In this document: in pieces, positions 16,708 to 24,690 of the stretch
Layout of the letters: each line of letters starts with the position of its first letter
How positions within the stretch are numbered: the first letter of the stretch is position 1
NCBI GenBank assembly: GCA_023230565.1
Contig: JALNXD010000035.1
Location: 1-31,327 of the forward strand
Source of the DNA: Syntrophales bacterium
Lineage (GTDB): Bacteria > Desulfobacterota > Syntrophia > Syntrophales > UBA2210
DNA: 31,327 nucleotides
Direction: 5' to 3'
Notes under the pieces: model-generated
Databases searched by the model: none
What the model was told of the DNA's origin: nothing
The model's input: the letters and a program-made list of their open reading frames with translations, nothing else
Made by a program: the position numbers and the translations under genes

Positions 16708-17262
16708 CTACCGTGCAAGATCGCGGTATTCCATAAACAGGCGCCAAAAAGCGGCAATGATAAGAGAATGCCTGATTTCCCCCTTTTTAATCATTTCGGG
16801 AATATCGGACAACGGGTAGTGTAGTATCTGGATATCTTCCTTGTCATCCAGATTTTGTTCCCCTTTACATGTCACGTTTCGCGCGAGGAACGTATAGCAC
16901 AACGTATTCTGGATCGCGGGATTTGGATAGATAAATCCGAGTGAAATCATCTGCTCAGCCTCATATCCCGTTTCTTCTGATAACTCCCGCCGTGCCGCGC
17001 TCAGCGGCGTATCGGCCGGTTCTATAACGCCACCGGGAATCTCCAGAGTCACCTGCCCGATACCATGCCTCCACTGGCGGATCATCACGACCTCGTCCTC
17101 TTTCGTCAGGGGAATGATATTTACCCATGAAGGTGTTTCGAGAATAAAAAAATCGTGTGCTTCACCTGTTCGGGGCGATCGGGCACGGTCCGTGCGAAGC
17201 GTGAACACGGAAAGACGCTCATCGTAGCTGCTGCTTATGACTGACCATGGTTTCGGTAACAT
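16708..17262 (-). CDS. Nudix hydrolase, ADP-ribose pyrophosphatase-like
   Basis: A 184-residue protein related to NudF/ADP-ribose pyrophosphatases, which split ADP-ribose to AMP and ribose 5-phosphate. The Nudix box GVIEPADTPLSAARRELSEETG (about 77-98) has Asp in place of the first Glu, a common variant in this subfamily. Upstream of it lies VVMIRQWRHGIGQVTLEIPGG, the typical ADPRase lead-in with the conserved Arg-Gln and Glu. IYPNPAIQNTLCYTFLA after the box is also family-typical. The ATG at 17262 has only a modest GAGA upstream. A TTGACC and TATAGA pair is found upstream but with a 15-base spacer, so a promoter there is doubtful. Confidence 0.88.
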   Translation of the reverse strand: MLPKPWSVISSSYDERLSVFTLRTDRARSPRTGEAHDFFILETPSWVNIIPLTKEDEVVMIRQWRHGIGQVTLEIPGGVIEPADTPLSAARRELSEETGYEAEQMISLGFIYPNPAIQNTLCYTFLARNVTCKGEQNLDDKEDIQILHYPLSDIPEMIKKGEIRHSLIIAAFWRLFMEYRDLAR

Positions 17263-17420
17263 GGCATTTCTCTATAGAAAAAAAGGCTGCCGGTCAAGAA
17301 GAAATGCCTTCTTCGCCGGGCCCAGATTAAATATGCCTATTGTCAGAACCGACAATTGACGGTATCATCAATCGAGTTGCAGACCAAAAAACAGTTAAAG
17401 AAAAGACCTCAATAGATACT

Positions 17421-18233
17421 ATGAATATTGCTCCTCTTTCCAAAAATCGCATCAAAGAAATCCGAAAGCTGCATTTAAAAAAATACCGTCAGAAAGCAAA
17501 TCTTTTTCTTGCAGAGGGAATCAATTGCCTTGAGGAGGCACTCAAAGGAACCATGTACCCGGTACGGGAAATAATCCTGAGCGAAGACGTTCTCAAAAAA
17601 AAGGGGGGTCACATTTCTGATCTCATTGCATCTTCCGATATACAGATTTACTCTTGTTCCAGACACGTCATGGGAGAACTTTCCACCGAAGAAAACCCGC
17701 AGGGGGTCCTTCTGGTCTGCGGGGGAACCTGCGTATCCATCGAAGAACTTCGAAACCGGGCATCCGATACAATCATATATCTCCACGAAATATCGGACCC
17801 GGGAAATCTCGGAACACTTTTCAGATCGGCTTTATGGTTTGGTTTTCATCAGTTCGTGCTTGGGCCGGATTGCGTTGACCAGTTCAATTCGAAAACAGTC
17901 CGTGCTTCAGCCGGTGCGCTTTTCAGAATTGAAGTATATCGGTCCGCAGATATCAACAGCCTTTATCGGTTCGCCGGAGATGAAGAATATTCGCTGACGG
18001 CTGCCGTGCCATTGAAAGGTACCGAAATTGGCAAATGGAGACCCAAAAAAAAGGAAATTTTAATGCTCGGCCAGGAGACGCACGGTCTTTCTCCCGATCT
18101 TTTAAAAATGGCTGATTGCTGTATTTCGGTACCTGGATCCGGTGAGGCGGAATCGCTTAATCTGGCTTCATCTGCATCGATTATATTTTATGTGCTTTCA
18201 TGCTTTCGCCGGAACCGGGAAAAAAGCGGATAA
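17421..18233 (+). CDS. SpoU/TrmH-family RNA 2'-O-methyltransferase
   Basis: SPOUT-fold SAM-dependent methyltransferases methylate ribose 2'-OH groups in tRNA or rRNA. The ATG at 17421 gives 270 residues, the usual size; a TTG at 17340 would add 27 residues that look unlike the family. An RNA-binding N-terminal domain (about 10-100, with KYRQKANLFLAEGINCLEEAL) precedes the SpoU knot. Motif 1 is ISDPGNLGTLFRSA (124-137, with Asn129 and Arg135), motif 2 is LMLGQETHGLS (214-223) and motif 3 is SVPGSGEAESLNLASSASI (236-254), where the usual IPM-G is replaced by VPGSGE. The gene is divergent from the Nudix pair. The RNA target cannot be assigned. Confidence 0.9.
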   Translation: MNIAPLSKNRIKEIRKLHLKKYRQKANLFLAEGINCLEEALKGTMYPVREIILSEDVLKKKGGHISDLIASSDIQIYSCSRHVMGELSTEENPQGVLLVCGGTCVSIEELRNRASDTIIYLHEISDPGNLGTLFRSALWFGFHQFVLGPDCVDQFNSKTVRASAGALFRIEVYRSADINSLYRFAGDEEYSLTAAVPLKGTEIGKWRPKKKEILMLGQETHGLSPDLLKMADCCISVPGSGEAESLNLASSASIIFYVLSCFRRNREKSG

Positions 18234-18271
18234 GTCAATTACTTCCGATACAGTTATACAAGTAATAATTC

Positions 18272-18300
18272 TTGACAATGCAGGATTCCAATAGTAACAA
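18272..18300 (+). promoter_or_regulatory. Possible promoter of the amino acid ABC importer operon
   Basis: A perfect -35 TTGACA (18272-18277) is followed after 17 bases by TAACAA (18295-18300), a weak -10. It lies about 50 bases before the substrate-binding-protein ATG. Just downstream, TTTCAA-AATC-TTGAAA (18306-18321) forms a 6-bp inverted repeat that could be an operator. Confidence 0.4.
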
Positions 18301-18351
18301 CGCCTTTTCAAAATCTTGAAAGATGAAAAGGAAGCGTAAAAGGGAGTTGTT

Positions 18352-19116
18352 ATGAAGATCAGGTTTTTGTCGGTGCTGATAGCCTTGCTGTGCGTGCTTA
18401 TTCTTCCCGATACAAAATTCAGGTCCTATGCGGCGGAAAAACCGATCCGTATTACTGTTGCCACGGATGCCACGTGGCCGCCCATGGAAATGATAGATGA
18501 AAATAAAAACATCGTGGGCTTCGACATCGATTTCATGAATGCCGTTGCCAGTGAAGCAGGACTTGAAGTCAAATACAAAAATACTGCCTGGGATGGAATA
18601 TTTGCAGGTATAGCTGCAGGCAAATACGATGCAATCGTCTCTTCGGTAACCATTCTTGAAGAACGCAAAGAAACAATGGATTTTTCCATTCCCTATATCA
18701 GTGCAGGACAGATATTGGTTGTGCCAAAGCACGTTCAGGGTATAGAGGCTCTCACGGATTTTGCCGATGGTGCGAAAGTGGGAGCGCAGATCGGCACTAT
18801 CAGCGCGTTCGAGATAAAAAAAATGGAAATTCTGGAATTGAAGGCCTACGATGATATCGGCTTGGCATTTGAAGATATGGCAGTGGGACGAATCGACGGT
18901 GTTGTCTGTGATACTGCGGTAGCCTCTAACTTCGCCTTGAAGCGGGAGGAATATAAGGAAAAATTTAAAATAGTGGGAAAGCCTTTTACGGAAGAGCACT
19001 ATGGGATAGTCGTAAGAAAAGGAAATACCAGACTTCTGAATCTCATCAACAACGGAATTCGTGCGGTACAGGAAAAGGGGATCGATAAAGAGCTGGAAGA
19101 AAAGTGGCTCAAATAA
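18352..19116 (+). CDS. Polar amino acid ABC transporter, periplasmic substrate-binding protein
   Basis: A 254-residue family-3 solute-binding protein. Residues 1-27 form a Sec signal peptide (Lys/Arg start, hydrophobic core LSVLIALLCVLIL, probable cut after SYAA or before EKP). The mature part starts with ITVATDATWPPMEM and the family signature GFDIDFMNAVASEAG, followed by WDGIFAGIAAGKYDAIVSSVT and PYISAGQILVV. RIDGVVCDTAVAS and HYGIVVRKGN occur in the second lobe. GGGAG lies 6 bases before the ATG at 18352. It feeds the permease and ATPase encoded directly downstream. Ligand is likely a polar amino acid (arginine, glutamine or glutamate class) but the sequence does not fix which. Confidence 0.94.
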   Translation: MKIRFLSVLIALLCVLILPDTKFRSYAAEKPIRITVATDATWPPMEMIDENKNIVGFDIDFMNAVASEAGLEVKYKNTAWDGIFAGIAAGKYDAIVSSVTILEERKETMDFSIPYISAGQILVVPKHVQGIEALTDFADGAKVGAQIGTISAFEIKKMEILELKAYDDIGLAFEDMAVGRIDGVVCDTAVASNFALKREEYKEKFKIVGKPFTEEHYGIVVRKGNTRLLNLINNGIRAVQEKGIDKELEEKWLK

Positions 19117-19904
19117 TACGCGATCCGCAAAAGAATTTTCATAATCCGGACATAGCAGGAGTCCGAGCTGCTTCCGGAAAAAAGGATTCGCGCAGAGTGA
19201 CGGCGTGGGGAATTGCATTCACCGGCGCTGTTGCTGCTGTCGCATATCTTGTAATTTTTAAACGAGATCCTTATCTAGCCATTTTCAAGTTCCTCCCTGA
19301 CGGGATCGCAGTGACTTTTCAGGTTACTGTTTCAGCCGTTCTTCTCGCATTAATTATAGGCCTGTGTACAGGACTGGCAAGAATCTCCGAAAATAAAATC
19401 ATACATTTGACCGCATCGGTATATGTTGAGGTCATCCGCGGAATTCCTCTTCTGGTGCAGCTTTTTTACATCTATTTTGCCCTGGGCCGAATAATAAATA
19501 TTCCAGCCATGGCAAGTGCCGTTATCGCAATGGCGATCTGCTATGGAGCCTATATGGGGGAAATCTTCAGAGCAGGCATACAGGCAGTCCCCAAAGGCCA
19601 GATGGAAGCTGCGCGATCTCTCGGAATGACCTCCGTGCAGGCCATGAGACATGTCATACTTCCACAGGCGGTAAAGACTATCCTGCCACCACTTGGCAAT
19701 GAATTCGTCGCACTTCTGAAGGATTCTTCTCTGGTATCAATTCTTGCCGTTTCAGACCTCCTCAGGCGGGGAAGAGAGTTCGCCGCCGAAAGCTTTACCT
19801 ATTTTGAAACCTACACTATGGTGGCTCTTTTGTACCTTATTATCACTCTGCTTTTTTCCAGGCTCACAGGAATCATGGAGGAACGGATCAATGCCGGAAA
19901 ATAA
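19104..19904 (+). CDS. Polar amino acid ABC transporter, permease
   Basis: A 266-residue inner-membrane protein of the HisMQ/GlnP type. A hydrophobic segment at about 35-52 precedes the core, which starts at PDGIAVTFQVTVSAVLLALI. The cytoplasmic ATPase-contact loop (EAA motif) is GQMEAARSLGMTSVQAMRHV, and LKDSSLVSILAVSDLLRRG follows, all diagnostic of the His/Glu/Gln/Arg permease family. The start is a GTG at 19104 overlapping the binding-protein gene by 13 bases with GGAAG just upstream; a second in-frame GTG follows at codon 34 and would remove only the cytoplasmic N-terminal tail. A single permease gene suggests a homodimeric channel. Confidence 0.93.
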   Translation: MAQIIRDPQKNFHNPDIAGVRAASGKKDSRRVTAWGIAFTGAVAAVAYLVIFKRDPYLAIFKFLPDGIAVTFQVTVSAVLLALIIGLCTGLARISENKIIHLTASVYVEVIRGIPLLVQLFYIYFALGRIINIPAMASAVIAMAICYGAYMGEIFRAGIQAVPKGQMEAARSLGMTSVQAMRHVILPQAVKTILPPLGNEFVALLKDSSLVSILAVSDLLRRGREFAAESFTYFETYTMVALLYLIITLLFSRLTGIMEERINAGK

Positions 19905-20631
19905 AGCGGCTGTCCGCGTGTTCAATGCAGTCAAATATTTTGGCGCCTTGAAGGCGCTCGACAATGTGACGCTTGATATACGCTACGGGGAACGCGTAGT
20001 TATTGTCGGCCCCAGCGGTTCCGGGAAAAGCACTTTGCTCAGGTCTCTGAATCGGCTGGAAATAATAGATTCAGGCCGCATTATAATAGGAAGCAGCGAT
20101 ATAAATGATCCCGGGACAGATATAAACAGAATCCGGGAAGAAACAGGAATGGTCTTTCAGTCATTTAATGTGTTCCCTCATAAGACAGTCCTCGAAAATG
20201 TCAATCTCGCGCAAATGGTGGTAAAAAAACGATCAAAAAAAGAAGCGACACACATTTCGATGAACCTGCTCAAGAAAGTGGACATCATGGAAAAGGCCGG
20301 CCAGTATCCCTGGAAACTATCCAGAGGACAGCAGCAACGGCTTGCTATCGCCCGCGCGCTTGCAATGAGACCTAAGATTATGCTTTTTGACGAAGCAACT
20401 TCGTCTCTTGATCCCGAGATGACAGGTGAAGTACTGGCTGTAATGAGAACGCTGGCCGTTGAAGGAATGACTATGGTAATTGTCACTCACGAAATGGGCT
20501 TCGCCCGTGAAATTGCCGACAGGGTGATTTTTATGGATTCAGGCGCCATAATCGAGGAAAATGTGCCAGAAATTTTCTTTCGCAACCCTCAAAAAGAGCG
20601 AACCAGGCTTTTTCTCGATCAGACTTTATAA
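19891..20631 (+). CDS. Polar amino acid ABC transporter, ATP-binding protein
   Basis: A 246-residue GlnQ/HisP-type ATPase. Walker A is GPSGSGKST (40-48), the Q-loop is VFQSFNVFPHKT (Gln90), Walker B is IMLFDE (163-168) with catalytic Glu168, and the switch His lies in VTHEMGFA. The ABC signature reads LSRGQ (143-147) rather than LSGGQ, a single substitution in the nucleotide-sandwich motif; its effect is unknown. I chose the ATG at 19891, preceded by GGAGG at 9 bases and overlapping the permease gene by 14 bases; the frame is open 49 codons further up but that part lies inside the permease gene. It ends four bases from the convergent KamA gene, with no room for a hairpin terminator. Confidence 0.95.
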   Translation: MPENKAAVRVFNAVKYFGALKALDNVTLDIRYGERVVIVGPSGSGKSTLLRSLNRLEIIDSGRIIIGSSDINDPGTDINRIREETGMVFQSFNVFPHKTVLENVNLAQMVVKKRSKKEATHISMNLLKKVDIMEKAGQYPWKLSRGQQQRLAIARALAMRPKIMLFDEATSSLDPEMTGEVLAVMRTLAVEGMTMVIVTHEMGFAREIADRVIFMDSGAIIEENVPEIFFRNPQKERTRLFLDQTL

Positions 20632-20634
20632 TAT

Positions 20635-21939
20635 TTAATAATAATACCAAATGGTTTGATACAACTCCATGTCTTCCCCTTCGGCCTTGAGCTTTTCAAG
20701 ATAATCGTGAATGGATACATCGATATGAACATACGTATCGGCAAGTTTCATGTTCTTTTCCCAGGGATGAAATTCGTACACTCTCCTCCCGTCGGGAAGA
20801 ATTGAAATCATATCGCGATGCTGAGCCCCTTTCAGATAATTTTTCCCTAGTCCAGGCACATTGAACACCACTTCATCGGTGCGGACAGAACCGGGGAAAA
20901 GCCGGGCCTCTTCTTTCTGTTCCTGGAGAATTCTTGCCAGAGGAACCCGGTAGTCTTCAGTTTCTTCCTTTCCTTTCGTATTGAAAGTATAGTATGGAGT
21001 GACACCGATCATTCGAAGCTTGTTTCTCAAAAATGCCGCCTCGTATTTACGTGAATTATAGTAGGTATATACAAGCTGATTATACACACTGATTCCTTTC
21101 AGCTTGAACTTCTGCACAGCTTCCATCATTTCAGGCGTTATTTCAAAAGGATGTTCGCAATGAGTTACAATAAGGACCTCTCTTACTCCAGGCGTGTGGA
21201 ACTGATCAATTGCAGACACCAGATCATCGGTCACTCGCTGGGGAAGAGTTATCGGCATTCTTGTGCCTATTCGAATTCTTTCTATATGTTCGATACGGGA
21301 AAGCTCGAAGAGGATATTCTCCAGCCTCTTGTCGGACAAAAGGAAGGGATCTCCACCTGTGACGAGCACTTCCCTTATGGATTCAGTTTTTTCTATCCAC
21401 CGGACAGCACGGTCAAGCGCTGTTTTTGAGACTGTGGCATCGGGCATGCAGGCATCTTCAATTTCCCAATTCCTCTGGCAATAGACGCAGATCTGGGGAC
21501 ATGTCATTATCGGTTTGAGGATAACGATCATCGGATAGCGACGCGTAATACCTTCGATGGGAGACGTATCGTTTTCACGCATGAAATCCATCGATATCCC
21601 GCTTTTTCGCGCGGCAATAACCGATTCAATATAAAAAGGAGAAGGTATGACCTGAGCACGAACTGCCCTGTCCCTGCCGACGGAATCGCTCCGGTTATCC
21701 ATGAGCGATACATAATAGGGTGTGATGCCGAAAGGGATTCCATGGAGACGTGCACGCCTTACTGCCTCTTCCTCGCTATCTGAAAGTTCAATAAGATTCT
21801 TCAACGTATCCGCATCCCGCACGATATGGCGGACATGCCATTTCCAGTCGCGCCAGTTTTCATCGGTTGCCTTGAAATAATCGAGAATCCTGCGGCGGTT
21901 GCAAATTCTCGCTTCTATGATGTCGTTTTCGAGCCCCAT
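20635..21939 (-). CDS. KamA-family radical SAM aminomutase, glutamate 2,3-aminomutase-like pocket
   Basis: The 434-residue product belongs to the lysine 2,3-aminomutase family (SAM + PLP + [4Fe-4S]). The cluster motif is CPQICVYC (Cys147, Cys151, Cys154), Arg156 matches the carboxylate-binding Arg of clostridial LAM, and the PLP lysine is Lys366 in VPGLGK. The two Asp residues that bind the lysine side-chain amine in LAM (Asp293, Asp330) align with Lys322 (PYYTFNTK) and Asn360 (VVFNVPG). From memory, the same Lys/Asn pair was described in clostridial glutamate 2,3-aminomutase, so L-beta-glutamate formation is a reasonable guess. The ATG at 21939 has GGGAG 6 bases upstream and overlaps the preceding ORF by 25 bases. 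It converges with the amino acid importer operon. Confidence 0.88.
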   Translation of the reverse strand: MGLENDIIEARICNRRRILDYFKATDENWRDWKWHVRHIVRDADTLKNLIELSDSEEEAVRRARLHGIPFGITPYYVSLMDNRSDSVGRDRAVRAQVIPSPFYIESVIAARKSGISMDFMRENDTSPIEGITRRYPMIVILKPIMTCPQICVYCQRNWEIEDACMPDATVSKTALDRAVRWIEKTESIREVLVTGGDPFLLSDKRLENILFELSRIEHIERIRIGTRMPITLPQRVTDDLVSAIDQFHTPGVREVLIVTHCEHPFEITPEMMEAVQKFKLKGISVYNQLVYTYYNSRKYEAAFLRNKLRMIGVTPYYTFNTKGKEETEDYRVPLARILQEQKEEARLFPGSVRTDEVVFNVPGLGKNYLKGAQHRDMISILPDGRRVYEFHPWEKNMKLADTYVHIDVSIHDYLEKLKAEGEDMELYQTIWYYY

Positions 21940-22436
21940 GGATATCTCCCTGCAAAGCTTTGCACATTATTCGCCATATCTGAGAGGTCTGACGAACGGA
22001 TTCGAGCCGCTTCCCTCCCCTGGATATCTGAATATGCGGTTACTTGCGTGTCATCGTATACCTGGGCATTTCCGCTCATGCCGAGGATAAGATGGGTGAG
22101 CTCTGCAAAAAACCCGCAAGACGGCTTTTGGAGTCTGGATATATCTTCTTTATGAATCAGATCGTTTATATATTTGAGAAGACTGAATCCTGCAGCGCGT
22201 TCGTTCCGCAGGGAAAGCATATTTTCGAACGCACCATGGGCACTGCGAACCACTACCCATCTAAGCGGGTGAAGATCATGATCTTCGTCAAACGCGGACA
22301 AGTGATCGTGGCAAATATGATTCCGTATCGCTTCGCGTTTCCATTCAACTGTCCCTGAGGAAAAAATGATTTTTTTCAACGCGGGTATCATATCGAATAT
22401 TTCAGATATTTTGTTAATTATTTCTTCTCTTTTCAT
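21915..22436 (-). CDS. Hypothetical protein coupled to the KamA gene (possible split N-terminal half)
   Basis: I do not recognise a named family in these 173 residues. The protein is soluble, mostly helical in appearance, His-rich in the first third (RNHICHDHLSAFDEDHDLHP) and ends RSSDLSDMANNVQSFAGRYPWG before a frame-specific tail SKTTS. The ATG at 22436 has AGAGGG 6 bases upstream; 17 further codons are open above it but lack a site. The end overlaps the KamA start by 25 bases. Reading one extra G in the GGGG at 21936-21939 would join RYPWG directly to LENDII of KamA, which looks like a natural continuation. So it is either a coupled partner gene or the N-terminal domain of one longer protein split by a frameshift. 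Confidence 0.6.
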   Translation of the reverse strand: MKREEIINKISEIFDMIPALKKIIFSSGTVEWKREAIRNHICHDHLSAFDEDHDLHPLRWVVVRSAHGAFENMLSLRNERAAGFSLLKYINDLIHKEDISRLQKPSCGFFAELTHLILGMSGNAQVYDDTQVTAYSDIQGREAARIRSSDLSDMANNVQSFAGRYPWGSKTTS

Positions 22437-22758
22437 ACGTTTCCCTCTCAAGCCGTTCTCTCCACCTTGCGGCCGTGCGCGCATCATAGGAAAATTCTTG
22501 CTACTCTATATTTTTTTCGCCCTTGCAGAAAGCAAGTCGATGAATCCGGAAAGCACTACACCTGATCGTACGATTCGCACGCAAATACCCCTATCATATT
22601 TCAAGACAAAATAAAAGCATTTGAAGCATACCGCCTTTTTGAAACGCATGTCTTCGGCAACCGCAAAAAAGATCTTTCGTTTTCCTTATCTCTTTGCTTT
22701 CAAATGCATTCAGTATCACGTATACTTCCCGGGACCGAAAACAAAGGAATGCCCGTTC
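22437..22758. other. 322-base divergent intergenic region
   Basis: This stretch separates the minus-strand KamA-linked ORF from the plus-strand Na/Pi cotransporter gene. The only element I can support is the plus-strand promoter at 22698-22726. A small hairpin, CTTGC-N5-GCAAG, lies near 22525-22540. The frame of the cotransporter stays open back to a TTG at 22621 but the residues there do not resemble the family. Confidence 0.55.
22698..22726 (+). promoter_or_regulatory. Sigma-70-type promoter of the Na/Pi cotransporter gene
   Basis: TTTCAA (22698-22703), 17 bases, TATACT (22721-22726). The -10 matches five of six consensus positions. The predicted transcription start near 22733 is just ahead of AAGGA and the ATG at 22759, which also supports that start codon over the upstream TTG. 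Confidence 0.45.
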
Positions 22759-24369
22759 ATGATGTATAATCATGTTATCGTCGCTCTTACAGGTATTATA
22801 CTTTTTCTTTTTTCCATGATACGACTCACGGAAGCGGTACGAAACAATATAACCACAAGCAGAACCCGCACGCTTTTCCGGCATGCCGTAAAAACCCCGG
22901 TTTTTGGTCTTCTGACCGGTATTGTGGTGACTGTTCTCTTTCAAAGCAGCTCTGCCTCTTCCGTTCTTGCAGTCGGACTTGTAAGTTCGGGTCTGATTAC
23001 TTTTTTTCACTCACTCGGAATAATTCTCGGAGCTGATATAGGAACCACGCTTACAGTCCAGTTTGTCGTATGGAAGATTACCGATGTTTCCCCGCTGTTT
23101 ATAATAGCGGGCGGCATTTCCTGGTTCTCAGGAAAAGAAGAATTGAAACACTACGGAGAGGCTGTCTTCTTTTTCGGACTGATGTTTTTTGGTCTTCAGA
23201 TTGTATCCACCGCTGCCGAGCCTTTGAAAGACAGCCCTGAAGTTATCGGTTTCTTTAAAGATACTACCCATCCCTTAGCGGGGATACTCGCAGGTCTTGT
23301 CTTTACGGCAATTGTCCAGTCGTCAGCCGTGCCGATTTCAATTCTGGTCATACTTGGTCAATACGATCTCATTCCACTGGAAAGTGCTCTTCCCATCGTC
23401 TTCGGCGCTAATCTGGGTACGGCCGTAACCGCACTTCTGGCAGGCATGGCGGCTAACATAGAAGGAAAACGATCGGCACTGTCGCATCTCATCTTCAAAC
23501 TTGTCGGGGTCGTAGTGTGCCTGGTCCTGTTGCCTTTTTTCATAGCGGTCATTAAAGAAACAGCCTCGGGCGTCCCTCAGCAGATTGCATTGGGACATTT
23601 CTTCTTCAACCTTCTTCTTTCTTTCATTTTTTTACCCATTCTCGGTCCTTTTTCAAGGGTGATGATACGCATCATTCCGGGCAGGGGAGAAATACTTCCA
23701 ATATGGCCCAGTTTTATTGACGACAAATATCTTCACGATCCCCGCGCCGCTCTCGTTCGGGTGCAGATGGAACTGGAACGGGAAATGGTACTGGCTCAAC
23801 GTATGGTTGATAAATCCATCCAACTTATATCCCGTTTTTCCAGGGGATCATATCGCGATATCGCCTATATCGAAGATGTGGTAGATAATCTTCAAAATGA
23901 AATAGGTGCGTATCTTCAAAAAATTTCCCGCAATATTTTGTCGCAGGATATATCAAAGCGCCTGTTTCTTTTCTCTTCCATGGTTGACGATATAGAAAGA
24001 ATCGCCGATCACGCCGTGAACATCAGCAATCTTGCAAAATTGAAGTCCCGAAGGGCAATCGGTTTTTCGGAGCCGGCTGATATCGATCTTAACGAAATAG
24101 CCACCCTCACATCAGAAAATGTGAAAGAAGCGCTTTCCTTAATGAGTACCCGGAATGAAACAACTATTAAAAATATCTTTTCACGCGAAGACAGGCTTGA
24201 TCAGATCATAAAAGAAGCAAAAGACCGTCATCTTGAGCGATATTACCGGAACATCTGTCAGGCCGAAGCGGGTCCGATTTTTATCGATGTTTTGATAAAT
24301 CTGGAAAGAATATCCGACCACTGCGAAAATATTGCGGAAGATTTTATGGATATCAAAGACGCACAATAA
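22759..24369 (+). CDS. Na/Pi-cotransporter II-type protein with C-terminal PhoU domain
   Basis: The protein (536 residues) has two Na_Pi_cotrans repeats followed by a PhoU-like helical domain, the bacterial NptA/YjbB architecture for sodium-coupled phosphate movement across the inner membrane. Repeat 1 carries FQSSSASS (61-68) and GADIGTTLT (91-99); repeat 2 carries VQSSAVPIS (186-194) and GANLGTAVT (216-224); these QSS and GA-x-GT motifs form the inverted transport core. About eight hydrophobic segments lie before residue 330. From about 340 the protein is soluble and helical, with paired MVDDIERIADHAVNIS and NLERISDHCENIAEDF, the E-R-x-x-D-H metal-binding PhoU signatures. AAGGA lies upstream of the tandem ATGs at 22759 and 22762. 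No pst or pho genes are adjacent. Confidence 0.92.
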   Translation: MMYNHVIVALTGIILFLFSMIRLTEAVRNNITTSRTRTLFRHAVKTPVFGLLTGIVVTVLFQSSSASSVLAVGLVSSGLITFFHSLGIILGADIGTTLTVQFVVWKITDVSPLFIIAGGISWFSGKEELKHYGEAVFFFGLMFFGLQIVSTAAEPLKDSPEVIGFFKDTTHPLAGILAGLVFTAIVQSSAVPISILVILGQYDLIPLESALPIVFGANLGTAVTALLAGMAANIEGKRSALSHLIFKLVGVVVCLVLLPFFIAVIKETASGVPQQIALGHFFFNLLLSFIFLPILGPFSRVMIRIIPGRGEILPIWPSFIDDKYLHDPRAALVRVQMELEREMVLAQRMVDKSIQLISRFSRGSYRDIAYIEDVVDNLQNEIGAYLQKISRNILSQDISKRLFLFSSMVDDIERIADHAVNISNLAKLKSRRAIGFSEPADIDLNEIATLTSENVKEALSLMSTRNETTIKNIFSREDRLDQIIKEAKDRHLERYYRNICQAEAGPIFIDVLINLERISDHCENIAEDFMDIKDAQ

Positions 24370-24690
24370 GATTTCCTCCACACAAAGGATGTAATCGATA
24401 ACTGCATTACAACAATATTAAAAAAGAACGATATTTTGTAATTTATTCCAATATACTGTAATTAGTCAGAATTCTCCGTTCTATTTTCCTTCCAAACCAA
24501 GAATTTCGAAGAAAAAAACTGAAAGGGATCAAAATATATTGGGCTACTCACATCTGAAGATATGGTTATTATTACTGAAAAAAATTATTTATATCATGCG
24601 GTTCTCTTGCAGAAGAATGTGAAATTACAAAAGTATTTTGTAATTTCACATTCTTCTGATGCGGGTAGGGAGAACTGATAGCTCCAGCAT
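24370..24690. other. 321-base AT-rich convergent intergenic region
   Basis: No coding potential is seen. The 3' ends of the cotransporter gene (plus) and the VWA gene (minus) face each other across it. It is clearly richer in A/T than its neighbours. An 11-base string TTTTGTAATTT occurs twice (about 24435-24445 and 24636-24646), the second inside the large inverted repeat. Confidence 0.6.
24610..24658. repeat. 23-bp perfect inverted repeat with 3-base loop
   Basis: The left arm (24610-24632, starting CAGAAGAATG and ending TACAAAA) is the exact reverse complement of the right arm (24636-24658, starting TTTTGTAATT and ending CATTCTTCTG); the loop is GTA. It is about 30 bases beyond the stop of the VWA gene and about 240 beyond the cotransporter stop. 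The tract TTTT/AAAA is next to the loop, not after the stem, so a classical intrinsic terminator is not obvious, but a strong cruciform or RNA hairpin would form on either strand. Confidence 0.85.

Noticed and set aside
16002..16736. 244-codon plus-strand frame opposite the first Nudix gene
   Set aside because: The minus strand encodes an intact zinc ribbon and Nudix box; this frame is its mirror.
16083..17262. The two adjacent Nudix genes as a tandem duplication
   Set aside because: They belong to different subfamilies (zinc-ribbon type versus ADP-ribose type) and share little beyond the Nudix box.
17340..17420. Upstream TTG start for the SpoU methyltransferase
   Set aside because: The added 27 residues are unlike the family N-terminus and no ribosome-binding site precedes the TTG; the ATG at 17421 gives the normal protein.
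18235..19218. 327-codon open frame on the minus strand opposite the substrate-binding-protein gene
   Set aside because: The plus-strand protein has a signal peptide and all family motifs; the antisense product is Phe/Cys/His-rich without recognisable features.
24370..24690. CRISPR array or insertion-sequence end in the AT-rich gap
   Set aside because: There is only one inverted repeat, no regular spacer pattern, no transposase fragment and no flanking target duplication that I can see.
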